From an uncultured Bacteroides sp. (GTDB lineage: Bacteria; Bacteroidota; Bacteroidia; Bacteroidales; Bacteroidaceae), in contig NZ_OY782493.1 in the NCBI RefSeq assembly GCF_963677715.1, forward strand, positions 648,321-712,320: 64,000 nucleotides of DNA, written 5' to 3'. Made by a program: the position numbers and the translations under genes. A model generated the notes under the pieces. That model saw nothing but the letters and a program-made list of their open reading frames with translations. It made no database searches and was not told where the DNA came from. This document shows positions 28,891 to 38,554 of the stretch, one piece after another; position 1 is the stretch's first letter; each line of letters begins with the position of its first letter.

Positions 28891-28925
28891 AAAAAAAATG
28901 CCAGACTAGGCTAGCCTGACATTTT
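28891..28925 (-). terminator. Terminator after clpC
   Basis: ATGCCAGACTAG and CTAGCCTGACAT pair with wobble positions; an A8 run on the plus strand gives the T-tail for the leftward transcript. Confidence 0.7.
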
Positions 28926-28944
28926 GACGGTCTAAATTAATTGA

Positions 28945-31479
28945 TTATTTTTTTTCTTCTCTAATCATTTCTAATTCATTGTTTGCTTCGTTAGGACTTA
29001 CCCTAATAGTATCGCCATCTTTTAGTGAGGAGGAAATAATTAACTCTGAGAGTTTATCTTCCAAATAATTTTGTATAGCACGTTTTAGTGGACGAGCTCC
29101 ATATTGCACATCATATCCTTTTGATGCAATAAGCTTTTTGGCCGCATCGTCTACTTCAAGCGTATAGCCTATTGAGGCTATTCTTGAATAAAGTCCACTG
29201 AGTTCAATATCTACGATTTTAATAATAGCCTCCAAAGATAGTTGGTCAAAGGTTATTATTTCATCCACACGATTTAAAAACTCGGGTGCAAATGATTTAT
29301 TTAATGCTTTTTGAATTACATTCTGTGAAAATGCTTTGTTATCAACTTGACTATTTGTTGAAAAGCCCACACCTCTTCCGAAATCTTTTAACTGGCGTGT
29401 GCCAATATTGGAAGTCATGATAATAACAGTATTTTTAAAATCTACGATTCTGCCATAACTGTCAGTCAGTCTGCCTTCATCCATCACTTGCAGCAAAAGA
29501 TTAAAGACATCAGGATGAGCTTTTTCTATTTCATCAAGTAGAATTATTGAATAAGGTTTGCGACGTACCTTCTCTGTCAGCTGGCCTCCTTCTTCATAAC
29601 CTACGTATCCCGGAGGAGCTCCAACAAGACGAGAAACGGTGAATTTCTCCATGAATTCACTCATGTCAATACGGATAAGAGCATCTGACGAACCAAACAT
29701 GTATTTAGCTAACTCTTTAGCCAAATGGGTTTTGCCTACGCCTGTAGGGCCAAGGAACATAAATGTACCGATGGGCTTATTTGGATCTTTCAAGCCTACA
29801 CGGCTACGTAAAATTGCTTTTACCAGTTTTTCTATAGCGGCATTTTGGGCTATAACCTTTAATTCCAAATCGTCCTTCATATGCGCAAGTTTAGCTCCTT
29901 CAGCTTGTGCCATACGCTGTACGGGAATGCCTGACATCATAGAAACGACATTGGCTATATCTTCTTCATTAACCGTTTGTCTGTTATCTTTTAAGGTAGC
30001 TTCCCAATCTTTTTTCATCTGATCGAGCTGTGCCAAAAGTTCTTTTTCTTTATCTCTATAGCTAGCCGCAAGCTCATAATTTTGTAATTTAACAGCTTCA
30101 TTTTTTTGAGCTTTAGTGCCCTCGATAAGACGTTCTTGTTCTTCTATTTCTTTCGGAACACTAATATTTGTTAAGTGAATACGTGAACCTGATTCATCAA
30201 GCGCATCTATTGCTTTATCGGGGAAATTATGATCAGTTATATAGCGATCTGTCAGTTTTACACAAGCTTCAAGTGCAGCGTCTGTATAATTTACATTATG
30301 GTGGTCCTCGTATTTATCTTTTATATTTTTTAAGATTTGCAGGGTCTCTTCAGCGGTAGTGGGTTCCACTATTATTTTTTGAAAACGACGTTCTAATGCA
30401 CCGTCTTTTTCTATATTCTTTCTGTATTCATCAAGAGTTGTAGCTCCGATGCATTGTATTTCTCCGCGCGCCAAAGCGGGCTTTAGCATGTTGGCTGCAT
30501 CCATGGAACCAGCAGCCGATCCAGCTCCCACAATAGTATGAATCTCATCTATAAACACAATGACATTAGGATTCCTCTGCAATTCATTCAATATGGAACG
30601 AATGCGTTCTTCAAATTGCCCGCGATATTTTGTTCCTGCCACAACAGAGGTCATATCTAGTGCTACAACGCGTTTATCAAATAATATGCGTGAAACTTTT
30701 TTTTGTATAATCCGAAGAGCTAATCCCTCTACAATAGCTGATTTTCCTACGCCGGGTTCACCTATTAATATAGGATTATTTTTCTTTCGACGACTTAAAA
30801 TTTGAGCCAATCGCTCAATTTCACGTTCACGCCCAACAACAGGATCTAGTTTTCCTTCTTCAGCTGCTTTTGTCATATCAGTACCGAAATTATCGAGAAC
30901 CGGAGTTTCATTAGCTGGTTTTTTGATTGCTTGAGCTGGTTGTTGGTGTTCTGGCTGGTTTCTACTGCCAGCAGAGTGGGAATTATCCATTTCATCATCA
31001 TCTTCGTCGTCGTCTTCGGTAAAACCTAAACCTGAATTAATGTCAGGCTGCAAAGATATTTGTTCGAATATTTTCCTGTAATCTACATTGTTTTCCTCTA
31101 ATATTGCTGCTGCTATATTATGTTTGTCTTTCAGAATAGCAAGTAGAAGATGTTCTGTATCAGCAATGTGGCTTTTAAGTAAACGTGCTTCAAGGATACC
31201 CATTTTTAGAATTCTTGAAGCATCATTAGATAAAGGCACATCTGCATCAGGTAGCAACATTTCGTCTTGATGCAATTTTAGCATGCTTTCTATTCGCATT
31301 TTTAACCCGGGAAGGTTTATATTCAATCCGGAAAGAATTTCAATTGCTTTACCTTCGCCATCTCGAATGAGCCCTAATAAAAGGTGTTCGGGTCCTATAT
31401 AGCTGTTTTTTAGGCGATTTGCTTCTTCTTTGCTATATATGATGATCTCAGAAACCTTTGGTGAGAATTGATTATTCAT
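28945..31479 (-). CDS. clpC: ClpC-type AAA+ unfoldase (Clp protease ATPase subunit)
   Basis: An 844-residue Hsp100 protein that unfolds substrates for ClpP or for disaggregation. The Clp-N double repeat covers about 1-145, followed by an acidic linker. The first AAA domain has Walker A GEPGVGKS (about 241-248) and Walker [15 protein letters not shown]-type helical segment ([20 protein letters not shown], about 465) marks it as ClpC rather than ClpB, which carries a much longer coiled-coil domain. The second AAA domain has GPTGVGKT (about 578), then [14 protein letters not shown]. The C-terminus has [27 protein letters not shown] box (minus strand 31513-31520) is the likely promoter element. 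Confidence 0.94.
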   Translation of the reverse strand: MNNQFSPKVSEIIIYSKEEANRLKNSYIGPEHLLLGLIRDGEGKAIEILSGLNINLPGLKMRIESMLKLHQDEMLLPDADVPLSNDASRILKMGILEARLLKSHIADTEHLLLAILKDKHNIAAAILEENNVDYRKIFEQISLQPDINSGLGFTEDDDEDDDEMDNSHSAGSRNQPEHQQPAQAIKKPANETPVLDNFGTDMTKAAEEGKLDPVVGREREIERLAQILSRRKKNNPILIGEPGVGKSAIVEGLALRIIQKKVSRILFDKRVVALDMTSVVAGTKYRGQFEERIRSILNELQRNPNVIVFIDEIHTIVGAGSAAGSMDAANMLKPALARGEIQCIGATTLDEYRKNIEKDGALERRFQKIIVEPTTAEETLQILKNIKDKYEDHHNVNYTDAALEACVKLTDRYITDHNFPDKAIDALDESGSRIHLTNISVPKEIEEQERLIEGTKAQKNEAVKLQNYELAASYRDKEKELLAQLDQMKKDWEATLKDNRQTVNEEDIANVVSMMSGIPVQRMAQAEGAKLAHMKDDLELKVIAQNAAIEKLVKAILRSRVGLKDPNKPIGTFMFLGPTGVGKTHLAKELAKYMFGSSDALIRIDMSEFMEKFTVSRLVGAPPGYVGYEEGGQLTEKVRRKPYSIILLDEIEKAHPDVFNLLLQVMDEGRLTDSYGRIVDFKNTVIIMTSNIGTRQLKDFGRGVGFSTNSQVDNKAFSQNVIQKALNKSFAPEFLNRVDEIITFDQLSLEAIIKIVDIELSGLYSRIASIGYTLEVDDAAKKLIASKGYDVQYGARPLKRAIQNYLEDKLSELIISSSLKDGDTIRVSPNEANNELEMIREEKK

Positions 31480-31934
31480 AATTGTATATCCTTTCTATTA
31501 AATTATAAATGGCAAATATACGCAAATCTTATTTCCACACATAAAATTTGGTTTTTTATTAAGTATGAACAAATCCCATGCCATTTTTTGTAGTAAACGC
31601 TATTAAACGATATTGTGTTCATCTCATTAACTATATATTATAGAACGACCATCATAGCGATTTTTGATTTTAGTCATCAGTGTATATTTTGTTGACAATG
31701 AATAAACTCTATCTTAAGACTTCTGCTTTAACAATAGAATAAGCTCAACTACATTGATTTTATGAATGATTGAATATTAAAAAAATCCTCTATTATAAGC
31801 TTCAAGAGCCTTTTTGTGAGTAGAGCAAATGAAGCAATAAAGTTTTTTATGGAATACTTTCGTATGTCACGAAAATGTAGTACTTTAGCGTGGTTTTTCA
31901 TAAGCCATAAATGTATAATTAATAATCTTTTTAA
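31480..31934. other. 455-bp divergent intergenic region, clpC-gyrA
   Basis: It should contain the promoters of clpC and gyrA. The clpC box is visible; for gyrA only a weak TACTTTAG (31881-31888) is seen. No RNA gene, repeat or convincing small ORF was found. Confidence 0.6.
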
Positions 31935-34463
31935 ATGCTTGAACAAGACAGAATTATAAAGATTAACATTGAAGAGGAGATGAAGTCATCGTACATTGAT
32001 TATTCGATGTCGGTAATAGTTTCGCGTGCCCTCCCAGATGTTAGAGATGGATTTAAGCCCGTTCATCGTAGAATTCTTTACGGTATGATGGAGTTAGGAA
32101 ATACGTCAGATAAACCTTATAAAAAATCAGCAAGAATTGTTGGTGAGGTGCTTGGTAAGTATCACCCACACGGCGATTCTTCCGTATATCTTGCCATGGT
32201 TAGAATGGCTCAGGAGTGGGCAATGCGTTATCCTTTAGTCGATGGGCAGGGAAACTTTGGCTCTGTCGATGGTGATAGTCCTGCTGCCATGCGTTACACC
32301 GAGGCACGCCTTAATAAAATGGGAGAGGAAATGATGCAGGATCTTTATAAAGAGACTGTAGATTTTGATCCGAATTTTGACAATACGCTTTTGGAGCCCA
32401 AGGTTATGCCTACACGTATCCCAAATTTATTGGTTAATGGTGCATCTGGAATTGCTGTAGGTATGGCAACTAATATGCCTCCCCATAATCTTTCGGAGGT
32501 TATTGATGCCTGTGTTGTTTATTTAGATAATAAGGCAGTTCAAGTTGAAGAATTGATGAATTATGTAAAAGCTCCCGATTTTCCTACTGGAGGTTACATC
32601 TATGGGATGAGTGGAGTTCGCGAGGCTTTTCTAACTGGTCGTGGTCGAGTAGTGATGCGAGCCAGAGCTGAAATAGAATCGGGACAAACACATGATAAAA
32701 TTGTTGTCACTGAGATTCCGTATAATGTTAATAAGGCTGAACTAATTAAAGCTATAGCTGATCTTGTTAACGAAAAGAAAATAGAAGGAATATCAAATGC
32801 CAATGATGAGTCGGATCGTGAAGGTATGCGTATTGTTATTGATATAAAGCGTGATGCCAATGCTAGTGTTGTTTTAAATAAACTTTATAAGATGACATTA
32901 CTTCAAACATCTTTTGGAGTAAATAATGTTGCGTTAGTTAATGGGCGTCCTAGAACGCTTAATTTACGAGATTTAATAGCCTATTTTGTTGATCACAGAC
33001 ACGATGTTGTTATTCGTCGGACTCAATTTGATTTAAAGAAAGCGAAAGAAAGGGCTCATATCCTTGAAGGTTTAATAATTGCTTCAGATAATATTGATGA
33101 GGTAATTAAACTTATTCGTGCGGCCAAAACGCCAAATGATGCCATTGCAAACTTAACGTTGCGTTTTAAACTTAGCGATATTCAAGCTCGGGCAATTGTT
33201 GAAATGCGTCTTCGCCAACTTACTGGTTTAATGCAAGATCAGCTTCATGCAGAGTATGAAGAAATAATGAAGCAAATAGCCTATTTAGAGGGAATTCTGT
33301 CTGATGATGAACTTTGCCGTAAAGTTATTAAAGATGAACTGTTAGAAGTTAAGACTAAATTTGGAGATAATCGTCGTTCAGAAATAGTTTATTCGTCTGA
33401 GGAATTTAATCCAGAAGATTTCTATTCAGATGATGAAATGATTATTACTATTTCTCATTTAGGTTATATAAAACGTACACCGTTGACCGAATTTCATTCT
33501 CAAAACCGCGGTGGGGTAGGTTCTAAGGGCACAGAAACTCGTGATGAGGATTTTGTTGAGCATATATATCCGGCTACTATGCACAATACAATGATATTTT
33601 TCACTCAAAAAGGAAAATGTTATTGGCTCAAAGTATATGAGATCCCTGAAGGATCTAAGAATTCTAAGGGTAGAGCCATTCAAAACCTTCTTAATATTGA
33701 TCCTAATGATGCAGTGAATGCCTATTTACGCGTTAAAGATTTGTTTGATGAAGAATACATTAATAGTCATTATGTCTTGTTTTGCACTAAAAATGGTGTA
33801 ATAAAGAAGACATTGTTAGAACAATATTCGAGACCTCGTCAAAATGGCGTAAATGCTATTACTATTCGTGAGGATGATCAAGTTATAGAAGTACGCATGA
33901 CTAATGGAGATAATGAAATAATTATAGCTAATAAAAATGGTCGTGCAATACGTTTTCATGAAAATGTAGTTCGTGTGATGGGACGTACGGCTACAGGTGT
34001 TCGTGGAATGACTCTTGACGAAGATAGTGCAGATGAGGTTGTCGGAATGGTTTGTATTAAGGATTTTGAAACGGAATCTATAATGGTTGTATCTGAACAA
34101 GGATATGGAAAACGTTCTGAGATTGAAGATTATCGAAAAACTAATCGTGGTGGCAAGGGTGTTAAGACCATGAATATTACTGATAAAACCGGGAAATTGG
34201 TGACAATTAAATCTGTGACAAATGATAATGATTTAATGATTATCAATAAATCTGGTATTACTATTCGTCTTAAAGTCGAAAATGTTAGAATAATGGGACG
34301 TGCAACACAAGGTGTCCGATTAATTAATCTTGAAAAACGCAATGACCAAATTGGATCCGTATGCAAGGTGAACTCTGAATGTTTAGATGATGCATCTTCT
34401 CTATTAATTATAGATGAAGATGATTTGCCTAACAAACAAATAATTTCAGAAGATATAGAATAG
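31935..34463 (+). CDS. gyrA: DNA gyrase subunit A
   Basis: Breaks and rejoins DNA during supercoiling; partner of GyrB. The 842-residue protein has the catalytic Tyr121 in [11 protein letters not shown], preceded by the quinolone-resistance region [20 protein letters not shown] (75-94). Ser82 (the E. coli Ser83 position) is intact, while the position of E. coli Asp87 is Leu86. Six beta-pinwheel repeats follow from about 505, with the GyrA-box-like [10 protein letters not shown] and [10 protein letters not shown] repeats. ParC normally lacks such a complete set, which favours GyrA. The TPR gene starts 31 bases downstream. Confidence 0.95.
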   Translation: MLEQDRIIKINIEEEMKSSYIDYSMSVIVSRALPDVRDGFKPVHRRILYGMMELGNTSDKPYKKSARIVGEVLGKYHPHGDSSVYLAMVRMAQEWAMRYPLVDGQGNFGSVDGDSPAAMRYTEARLNKMGEEMMQDLYKETVDFDPNFDNTLLEPKVMPTRIPNLLVNGASGIAVGMATNMPPHNLSEVIDACVVYLDNKAVQVEELMNYVKAPDFPTGGYIYGMSGVREAFLTGRGRVVMRARAEIESGQTHDKIVVTEIPYNVNKAELIKAIADLVNEKKIEGISNANDESDREGMRIVIDIKRDANASVVLNKLYKMTLLQTSFGVNNVALVNGRPRTLNLRDLIAYFVDHRHDVVIRRTQFDLKKAKERAHILEGLIIASDNIDEVIKLIRAAKTPNDAIANLTLRFKLSDIQARAIVEMRLRQLTGLMQDQLHAEYEEIMKQIAYLEGILSDDELCRKVIKDELLEVKTKFGDNRRSEIVYSSEEFNPEDFYSDDEMIITISHLGYIKRTPLTEFHSQNRGGVGSKGTETRDEDFVEHIYPATMHNTMIFFTQKGKCYWLKVYEIPEGSKNSKGRAIQNLLNIDPNDAVNAYLRVKDLFDEEYINSHYVLFCTKNGVIKKTLLEQYSRPRQNGVNAITIREDDQVIEVRMTNGDNEIIIANKNGRAIRFHENVVRVMGRTATGVRGMTLDEDSADEVVGMVCIKDFETESIMVVSEQGYGKRSEIEDYRKTNRGGKGVKTMNITDKTGKLVTIKSVTNDNDLMIINKSGITIRLKVENVRIMGRATQGVRLINLEKRNDQIGSVCKVNSECLDDASSLLIIDEDDLPNKQIISEDIE

Positions 34464-34494
34464 ACATAATATTAATAATTAATCAACAACAATC

Positions 34495-35712
34495 ATGAAA
34501 AGAGTATTATTTTCCATGGTTTTACTGCTCGTTGCAAGTATTTCTTTTGCTCAAGTAAAAAAGGTAAAAGAGGCTAAAGGAATAGCAAACGAGCTAAAAC
34601 CTGATTTTGCGAAAGCTGAAGCACTTATAAAAGAGGCTTTGGCCAATCCTGAAACTAAAGAAGATCCTGCAACTTGGGATGTCGCGGGGTTTATTCAAAA
34701 GAGAATCAACGAAAAAGAGATGGAGAATGCCTATTTAAAAAGACCTTATGATACCCTAAAGGTTTATAATAGTGTTTTAGATATGTTTAAATATTATCTT
34801 AAATGCGATGAATTGGCTGAAATTCCCAATGAAAAAGGAAAGATCAAAAACAAATTTAGGAAATCCAATTCTGCTATAATGCTTACTGATCGCCAGAATC
34901 TGATTAATGGTGGCATTCAATACTTTAATATGGATAAGAATAAAGAAGCACTTGCATTCTTTTCTACTTATATAGATGTTTCTTCTCATCCAATGTTTGA
35001 GAAGGAGAATTTTTTGGAAAAGGATACTATTTTACCTCAAGTGGCATATTATGCTACTTTAGCTGCCGCTAAATTAGAAGATTATCCTACTGTTTTAAAA
35101 TATGGCCCCTATGCGGAGAACGATAAAGAAGTAGGAAAATACGCAATGGAATTTATGGCAACTGCGTATCAATCACAAGGAGACACAGCTAAATGGGTTG
35201 ATACATTAAAAAAAGGTATTCAAAAATATCCTGATCATTCTTTTTTCTTTGGACATCTGATTGATTATTATAGTAATGCAAACAAATATGATGAAGCAAT
35301 GCAATTTGCGGATGATATGTTAGCAAAAGATCCCAATAATACCTTTTATCTTTACGTTAAAGGATATCTATATCATAATATGAAAGATTATGAAAAGGCT
35401 ATTGAATTTTATAAAAAGACAATTGAAATTGATCCAAAATATGCAGAAGCTTATTCAAATTTAGGACTGATCTATTGCATTCAGGCTCAAGATTATGCTG
35501 CTAAAACTACTGCAGATATGAATGATCCCAAATATGCAAAAGAGCAAGCTAAGATTAAACAATTCTATGAAGAAGCCAGACCTTTCTATGAAAAGGCTAG
35601 AGAATTGAAACCTGATCAGAAAGATTTATGGATACAGGGATTATATAGGATCTATTATAATCTTAATTTGGGAACTGAATTTGAAGAGATAGATAAATTG
35701 ATGAATCATTAA
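34495..35712 (+). CDS. Secreted tetratricopeptide-repeat protein
   Basis: A 405-residue protein with an N-terminal signal peptide (MKRVLFSMVLLLVASISFAQ) that lacks a lipobox, so it is probably periplasmic. TPR units are clear in the C-terminal half (about 255-345), for example NKYDEAMQFADDMLAKDPNN and KDYEKAIEFYKKTIEIDPKY, followed by a third broken repeat. The N-terminal half carries more divergent helical repeats. TPR proteins scaffold complexes; the partners are unknown. It lies 31 bases after gyrA and may be co-transcribed. A perfect 34-bp hairpin ends the unit. Confidence 0.88.
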   Translation: MKRVLFSMVLLLVASISFAQVKKVKEAKGIANELKPDFAKAEALIKEALANPETKEDPATWDVAGFIQKRINEKEMENAYLKRPYDTLKVYNSVLDMFKYYLKCDELAEIPNEKGKIKNKFRKSNSAIMLTDRQNLINGGIQYFNMDKNKEALAFFSTYIDVSSHPMFEKENFLEKDTILPQVAYYATLAAAKLEDYPTVLKYGPYAENDKEVGKYAMEFMATAYQSQGDTAKWVDTLKKGIQKYPDHSFFFGHLIDYYSNANKYDEAMQFADDMLAKDPNNTFYLYVKGYLYHNMKDYEKAIEFYKKTIEIDPKYAEAYSNLGLIYCIQAQDYAAKTTADMNDPKYAKEQAKIKQFYEEARPFYEKARELKPDQKDLWIQGLYRIYYNLNLGTEFEEIDKLMNH

Positions 35713-35735
35713 TAAACGTCACAAATTTTTGTGAT

Positions 35736-35808
35736 AAAAACATATAAATATAAAAAAGATCGTTGCAAGCTTTTCTTGCAACGATCTTTTTTATATTTAT
35801 ATGTTTTT
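35736..35808. terminator. Perfect 34-bp hairpin terminator
   Basis: Arms 35736-35769 and 35775-35808 are exact reverse complements with a 5-base loop. The GC-bearing inner stem GATCGTTGCAAG is bordered by A/T-rich outer arms that supply the T-run for both strands. It separates the TPR and universal-stress genes. Confidence 0.92.
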
Positions 35809-35878
35809 ACGGTATTATTAAACATAATACTAATTATGCACTAAATATATATTCTGGCACTATTCTAGAATTCAGAAA

Positions 35879-37006
35879 TTATTGTCCCTTAATAACAAGT
35901 AATGGTGTATCAGAATGAAATATCATTTTTTGCGCAATACTTGGATTAAACATTCTAGAAAAAATATTTCGTTTATATGTAGTAAGTGCTAATATATCTA
36001 TTTTATCGGTAGTTATATATGTATCTAAACTGTTCAGAAAATCATCGTTCTTAACAATATTGTAATGTATTTCAAAATGAGGATATTGTTTTCGCAAGTA
36101 TTCTTTTATTCCTGCAAGTTTGATTTCATTCCATGCATCTTCTGTTTCAGCTAGATGAATGAGATAAATTGAGACTTCAAAAGATTTCAAGGTATTCAAG
36201 AAAGAATCAAATGCAATTAAATCTCGTTGGTCAAAGTTAGTCAGAAAAGCAACCCTTTTAGCTTCACTGAAATTTTTTAATATTGTGCTTTCAGGAATAG
36301 CAAGTACAGTAGTTTTACTTCTTTCAATGACTTCAGCGGTGACGCTCCCTATAAGATCTATTTTTTTTTGACTTTTTCCTCGTGTACCCATTATAATTAT
36401 TCTTGGGCTCTGATCTTTAGCATATCTCAGAATTTCTTCCTCGGGAATGCCTTCACGTAATATGCAAGTATATTTTACGGGGGGGAATTCTCCTGAAGTT
36501 ATTTTAGCTTTAATTTTATCTGATAATACATTTAAATCGGCATGCACTTTATGAAGAGTGTTTTTTACGCTTTCATCATCACTTATTTGATAATTAAACA
36601 CGTCTCCATATGGTAATGACGAAGCATAAATAGGCGTGAAATATACATGAAGTAGTATAACTTCTGACTGGAATACATTTGCAAAATTAAAGCCAAATTC
36701 GCAGGCTCTCATTGAGTAGTTTGAAAAATCAACTGGAATAAGTATTCTATTTTGGGGAGCTTTTCCTGTTGTTGATGCCTTCTCCCCTACTATATCTTCA
36801 GCAAGCCAGACTGAACTTTCTGTTATTTTGAGCGCGCGAGGTAAATCACTTTCTTTTATACGTAGCCGTACGCCAGAAGAAACAATAGGTTGAATCTGAT
36901 TTACATTATGAATATAAGTTTCAATACCTTCATTCTCGAGTACATTCTTTAATATCTGAGCTTTTGCATAAGTCAGAATGGCAAGGGTTACTAGTTTGTC
37001 TTCCAT
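35879..37006 (-). CDS. Universal stress protein with DUF2007-like N-terminal domain
   Basis: A 375-residue three-part protein. Residues 1-68 (LAILTYAKAQILKNVLENEG to GVRLRIKESDLPRAL) resemble the DUF2007 signal-transducing domain. Residues about 88-230 form a UspA domain, with RILIPVDFSNYSMRACEFGF and the ATP-binding motif GTRGKSQKKIDLIGS (G-x2-G-x9-G-S). Residues about 235-375 look like a second UspA domain that lacks the glycine motif, so it probably does not bind ATP. Such tandem UspA proteins act as cytosolic stress or nucleotide sensors. It lies downstream of a small DNA-binding protein gene on the same strand, 85 bases apart. Confidence 0.85.
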   Translation of the reverse strand: MEDKLVTLAILTYAKAQILKNVLENEGIETYIHNVNQIQPIVSSGVRLRIKESDLPRALKITESSVWLAEDIVGEKASTTGKAPQNRILIPVDFSNYSMRACEFGFNFANVFQSEVILLHVYFTPIYASSLPYGDVFNYQISDDESVKNTLHKVHADLNVLSDKIKAKITSGEFPPVKYTCILREGIPEEEILRYAKDQSPRIIIMGTRGKSQKKIDLIGSVTAEVIERSKTTVLAIPESTILKNFSEAKRVAFLTNFDQRDLIAFDSFLNTLKSFEVSIYLIHLAETEDAWNEIKLAGIKEYLRKQYPHFEIHYNIVKNDDFLNSLDTYITTDKIDILALTTYKRNIFSRMFNPSIAQKMIFHSDTPLLVIKGQ

Positions 37007-37091
37007 AATAATCTTAATTTTATTGAAAACAACAAATATGAGCCCTAATTGTTTTTTATAATTAGGTAGACAACATCTATCATTGTGAATT

Positions 37092-37382
37092 TTATGCGGG
37101 TATTGTCTCTACAATATGTTCTTTTTGCACCTTTATATTTAGCTCATTCAATATTCTTATAGCTTTATCAAGTACTGTAGTATCATCAAGCATTACTAAT
37201 CCACCATCGGGACCTGGCTCTAGATGAATTCCAACGCTTTTACCTTCTTTAAAATTATGGCCACCAAAGAAGTTTCTCACCGTATCCACATTCAAATCTA
37301 GCTCATCTGCTATTCTATGCATGCTACCACTTGGCAATGAATCTTTGATTCGACGGAGTTCATTAAATGTTATTGTTCTCAT
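37092..37382 (-). CDS. Small putative DNA-binding protein
   Basis: A 96-residue protein with a helix-turn-helix-like segment at about 10-40 (LPSGSMHRIADELDLNVDTV followed by RNFFGG). The rest contains VGIHLEPGPDGGLVMLDD and a C-terminal helix. Similar small proteins are widespread in Bacteroides and are usually annotated as DNA-binding, but no target is known. The universal-stress gene follows it, so the pair may respond to a common signal; that is inference. Confidence 0.72.
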   Translation of the reverse strand: MRTITFNELRRIKDSLPSGSMHRIADELDLNVDTVRNFFGGHNFKEGKSVGIHLEPGPDGGLVMLDDTTVLDKAIRILNELNIKVQKEHIVETIPA

Positions 37383-37705
37383 GTCTCATTAAATTTATGG
37401 TTTATACTAAGTGACTCTATAATTACGCTATAAACTTAAATAAAATAAAATAGAAAACAAACTAATTATATTTTTTTAATCTAATTAATATGGAATAAGC
37501 CATTAGTAAATCGGGGCACAGCAACTCAACAATTAGCCTCATTGGTTGGATAAATATTTGTTATTATTCTGTATATAATTTGCCCACGGGAGTGGTGGTA
37601 CGCCCTCCCCTTGGGCAAGCCGATTCAGCGAAGATTGAAAGAAAACACGACGACTCATACACAACTTAGTTTATTAAACTTTAGGTCTTTGTCGTTTTGA
37701 TATGA
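37383..37705. other. 323-bp gap with a GC-rich hairpin
   Basis: No gene was found. The notable feature is a stem at 37580-37592 and 37605-37618 (TTGCCCACGGGAG against CTCCCCTTGGGCAA, one bulge) with a 12-base loop, much richer in G+C than the surrounding DNA. It could be a structured RNA, a terminator without a T-run, or a remnant. Confidence 0.6.
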
Positions 37706-38533
37706 TTATATTACTTCAATTTCACTCGATTTTAGCCAACCTACTTTTCCGTCCTCCAAACGAATTTCTTTCCATTCTTTCATTGAATTGTCTTTTATAT
37801 AAACTTTGTGACCTTCATGAAGAACAAATAAATTAGTGCCACTTTCACTCGGAGTACTACGAATTGTTACACTGGGGGATATAATGATTGCTCCACTCCT
37901 GCTATTTAACATATTCATTTGGTGAAATGCGAAAATATTGGCTAGGATAGTAAATAAAAGAAAAAGCAGGCCGAAAATAAAACTGCATTTTCTTAATATA
38001 ATTCGCCTTGAAAAGATATAGAAGAATAATGCTATAATGAATAAAATGAAAAAGATAATGCCGGATGTAGCCCAAGAATCTACTCCCATACTATTCACTA
38101 GGCTGTTAGTCCAACTAACAAAGAATAATTCTGGCACAGGTTCAAATTTATCAACCGTTTTGCTTCGAGCAATTTCTAAATTAGCTCTAATGTCGCCATT
38201 TCCCGGTTCAATTAACAAAGCGCGTTCATAGTTAAGAATAGCTCTTGCCATATCGCCTGTTTTATAATAGCTATTGCCCAAGTTATAATATAAGTCAGCA
38301 GCTTCACCTCCTTTTAAAAGCGTTTCATAGATTTGAATAGCTGTAGCAAAATCATTTTTTATATAGGCACTATCTCCGTCGGCTTTTGTTATATTATTGA
38401 TTCTTTTTATTAACCCTGAATGTGCATATGAAGCTGAATTCTTTTGATGAACTGAGTCAATAGCTAAAGAATCTTGCCCAAATACTGTGATGGACATGGA
38501 TAAACATAAAGCAAGAAATATTATTTTTTTCAT
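37706..38533 (-). CDS. batE: BatE: TPR and SH3-domain protein
   Basis: A 275-residue protein, last gene of the Bat operon. A signal peptide (MKKIIFLALCLSMSITVFGQ) is followed by TPR repeats (about 45-115: ADLYYNLGNSYYKTGDMARA, ILNYERALLIEPGNGDI). Two membrane segments lie at about 140-195. A C-terminal bacterial SH3-like domain covers about 205-275 (VTIRSTPSESGTNLFVLHEG, ending GKVGWLKSSEIEVI). The Bat system is linked to aerotolerance and stress survival in Bacteroides fragilis and Leptospira; BatE is thought to be part of an envelope complex with the von Willebrand proteins BatA and BatB. It starts 21 bases after batD. Confidence 0.9.
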   Translation of the reverse strand: MKKIIFLALCLSMSITVFGQDSLAIDSVHQKNSASYAHSGLIKRINNITKADGDSAYIKNDFATAIQIYETLLKGGEAADLYYNLGNSYYKTGDMARAILNYERALLIEPGNGDIRANLEIARSKTVDKFEPVPELFFVSWTNSLVNSMGVDSWATSGIIFFILFIIALFFYIFSRRIILRKCSFIFGLLFLLFTILANIFAFHQMNMLNSRSGAIIISPSVTIRSTPSESGTNLFVLHEGHKVYIKDNSMKEWKEIRLEDGKVGWLKSSEIEVI

Positions 38534-38554
38534 GACGCTATTCTCTTATATAAA

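Noticed and set aside
29639-30022. 127-codon plus-strand ORF
   Set aside because: Antisense to the second AAA domain of clpC; no family features.
31749-31946. 65-codon minus-strand ORF between clpC and gyrA
   Set aside because: No family likeness, runs into the gyrA start and has no promoter on its strand.
32169-32230. Quinolone-resistance mutation in gyrA
   Set aside because: Ser82 is wild type; Leu86 at the E. coli Asp87 position is probably the normal residue in this group, so resistance cannot be claimed.
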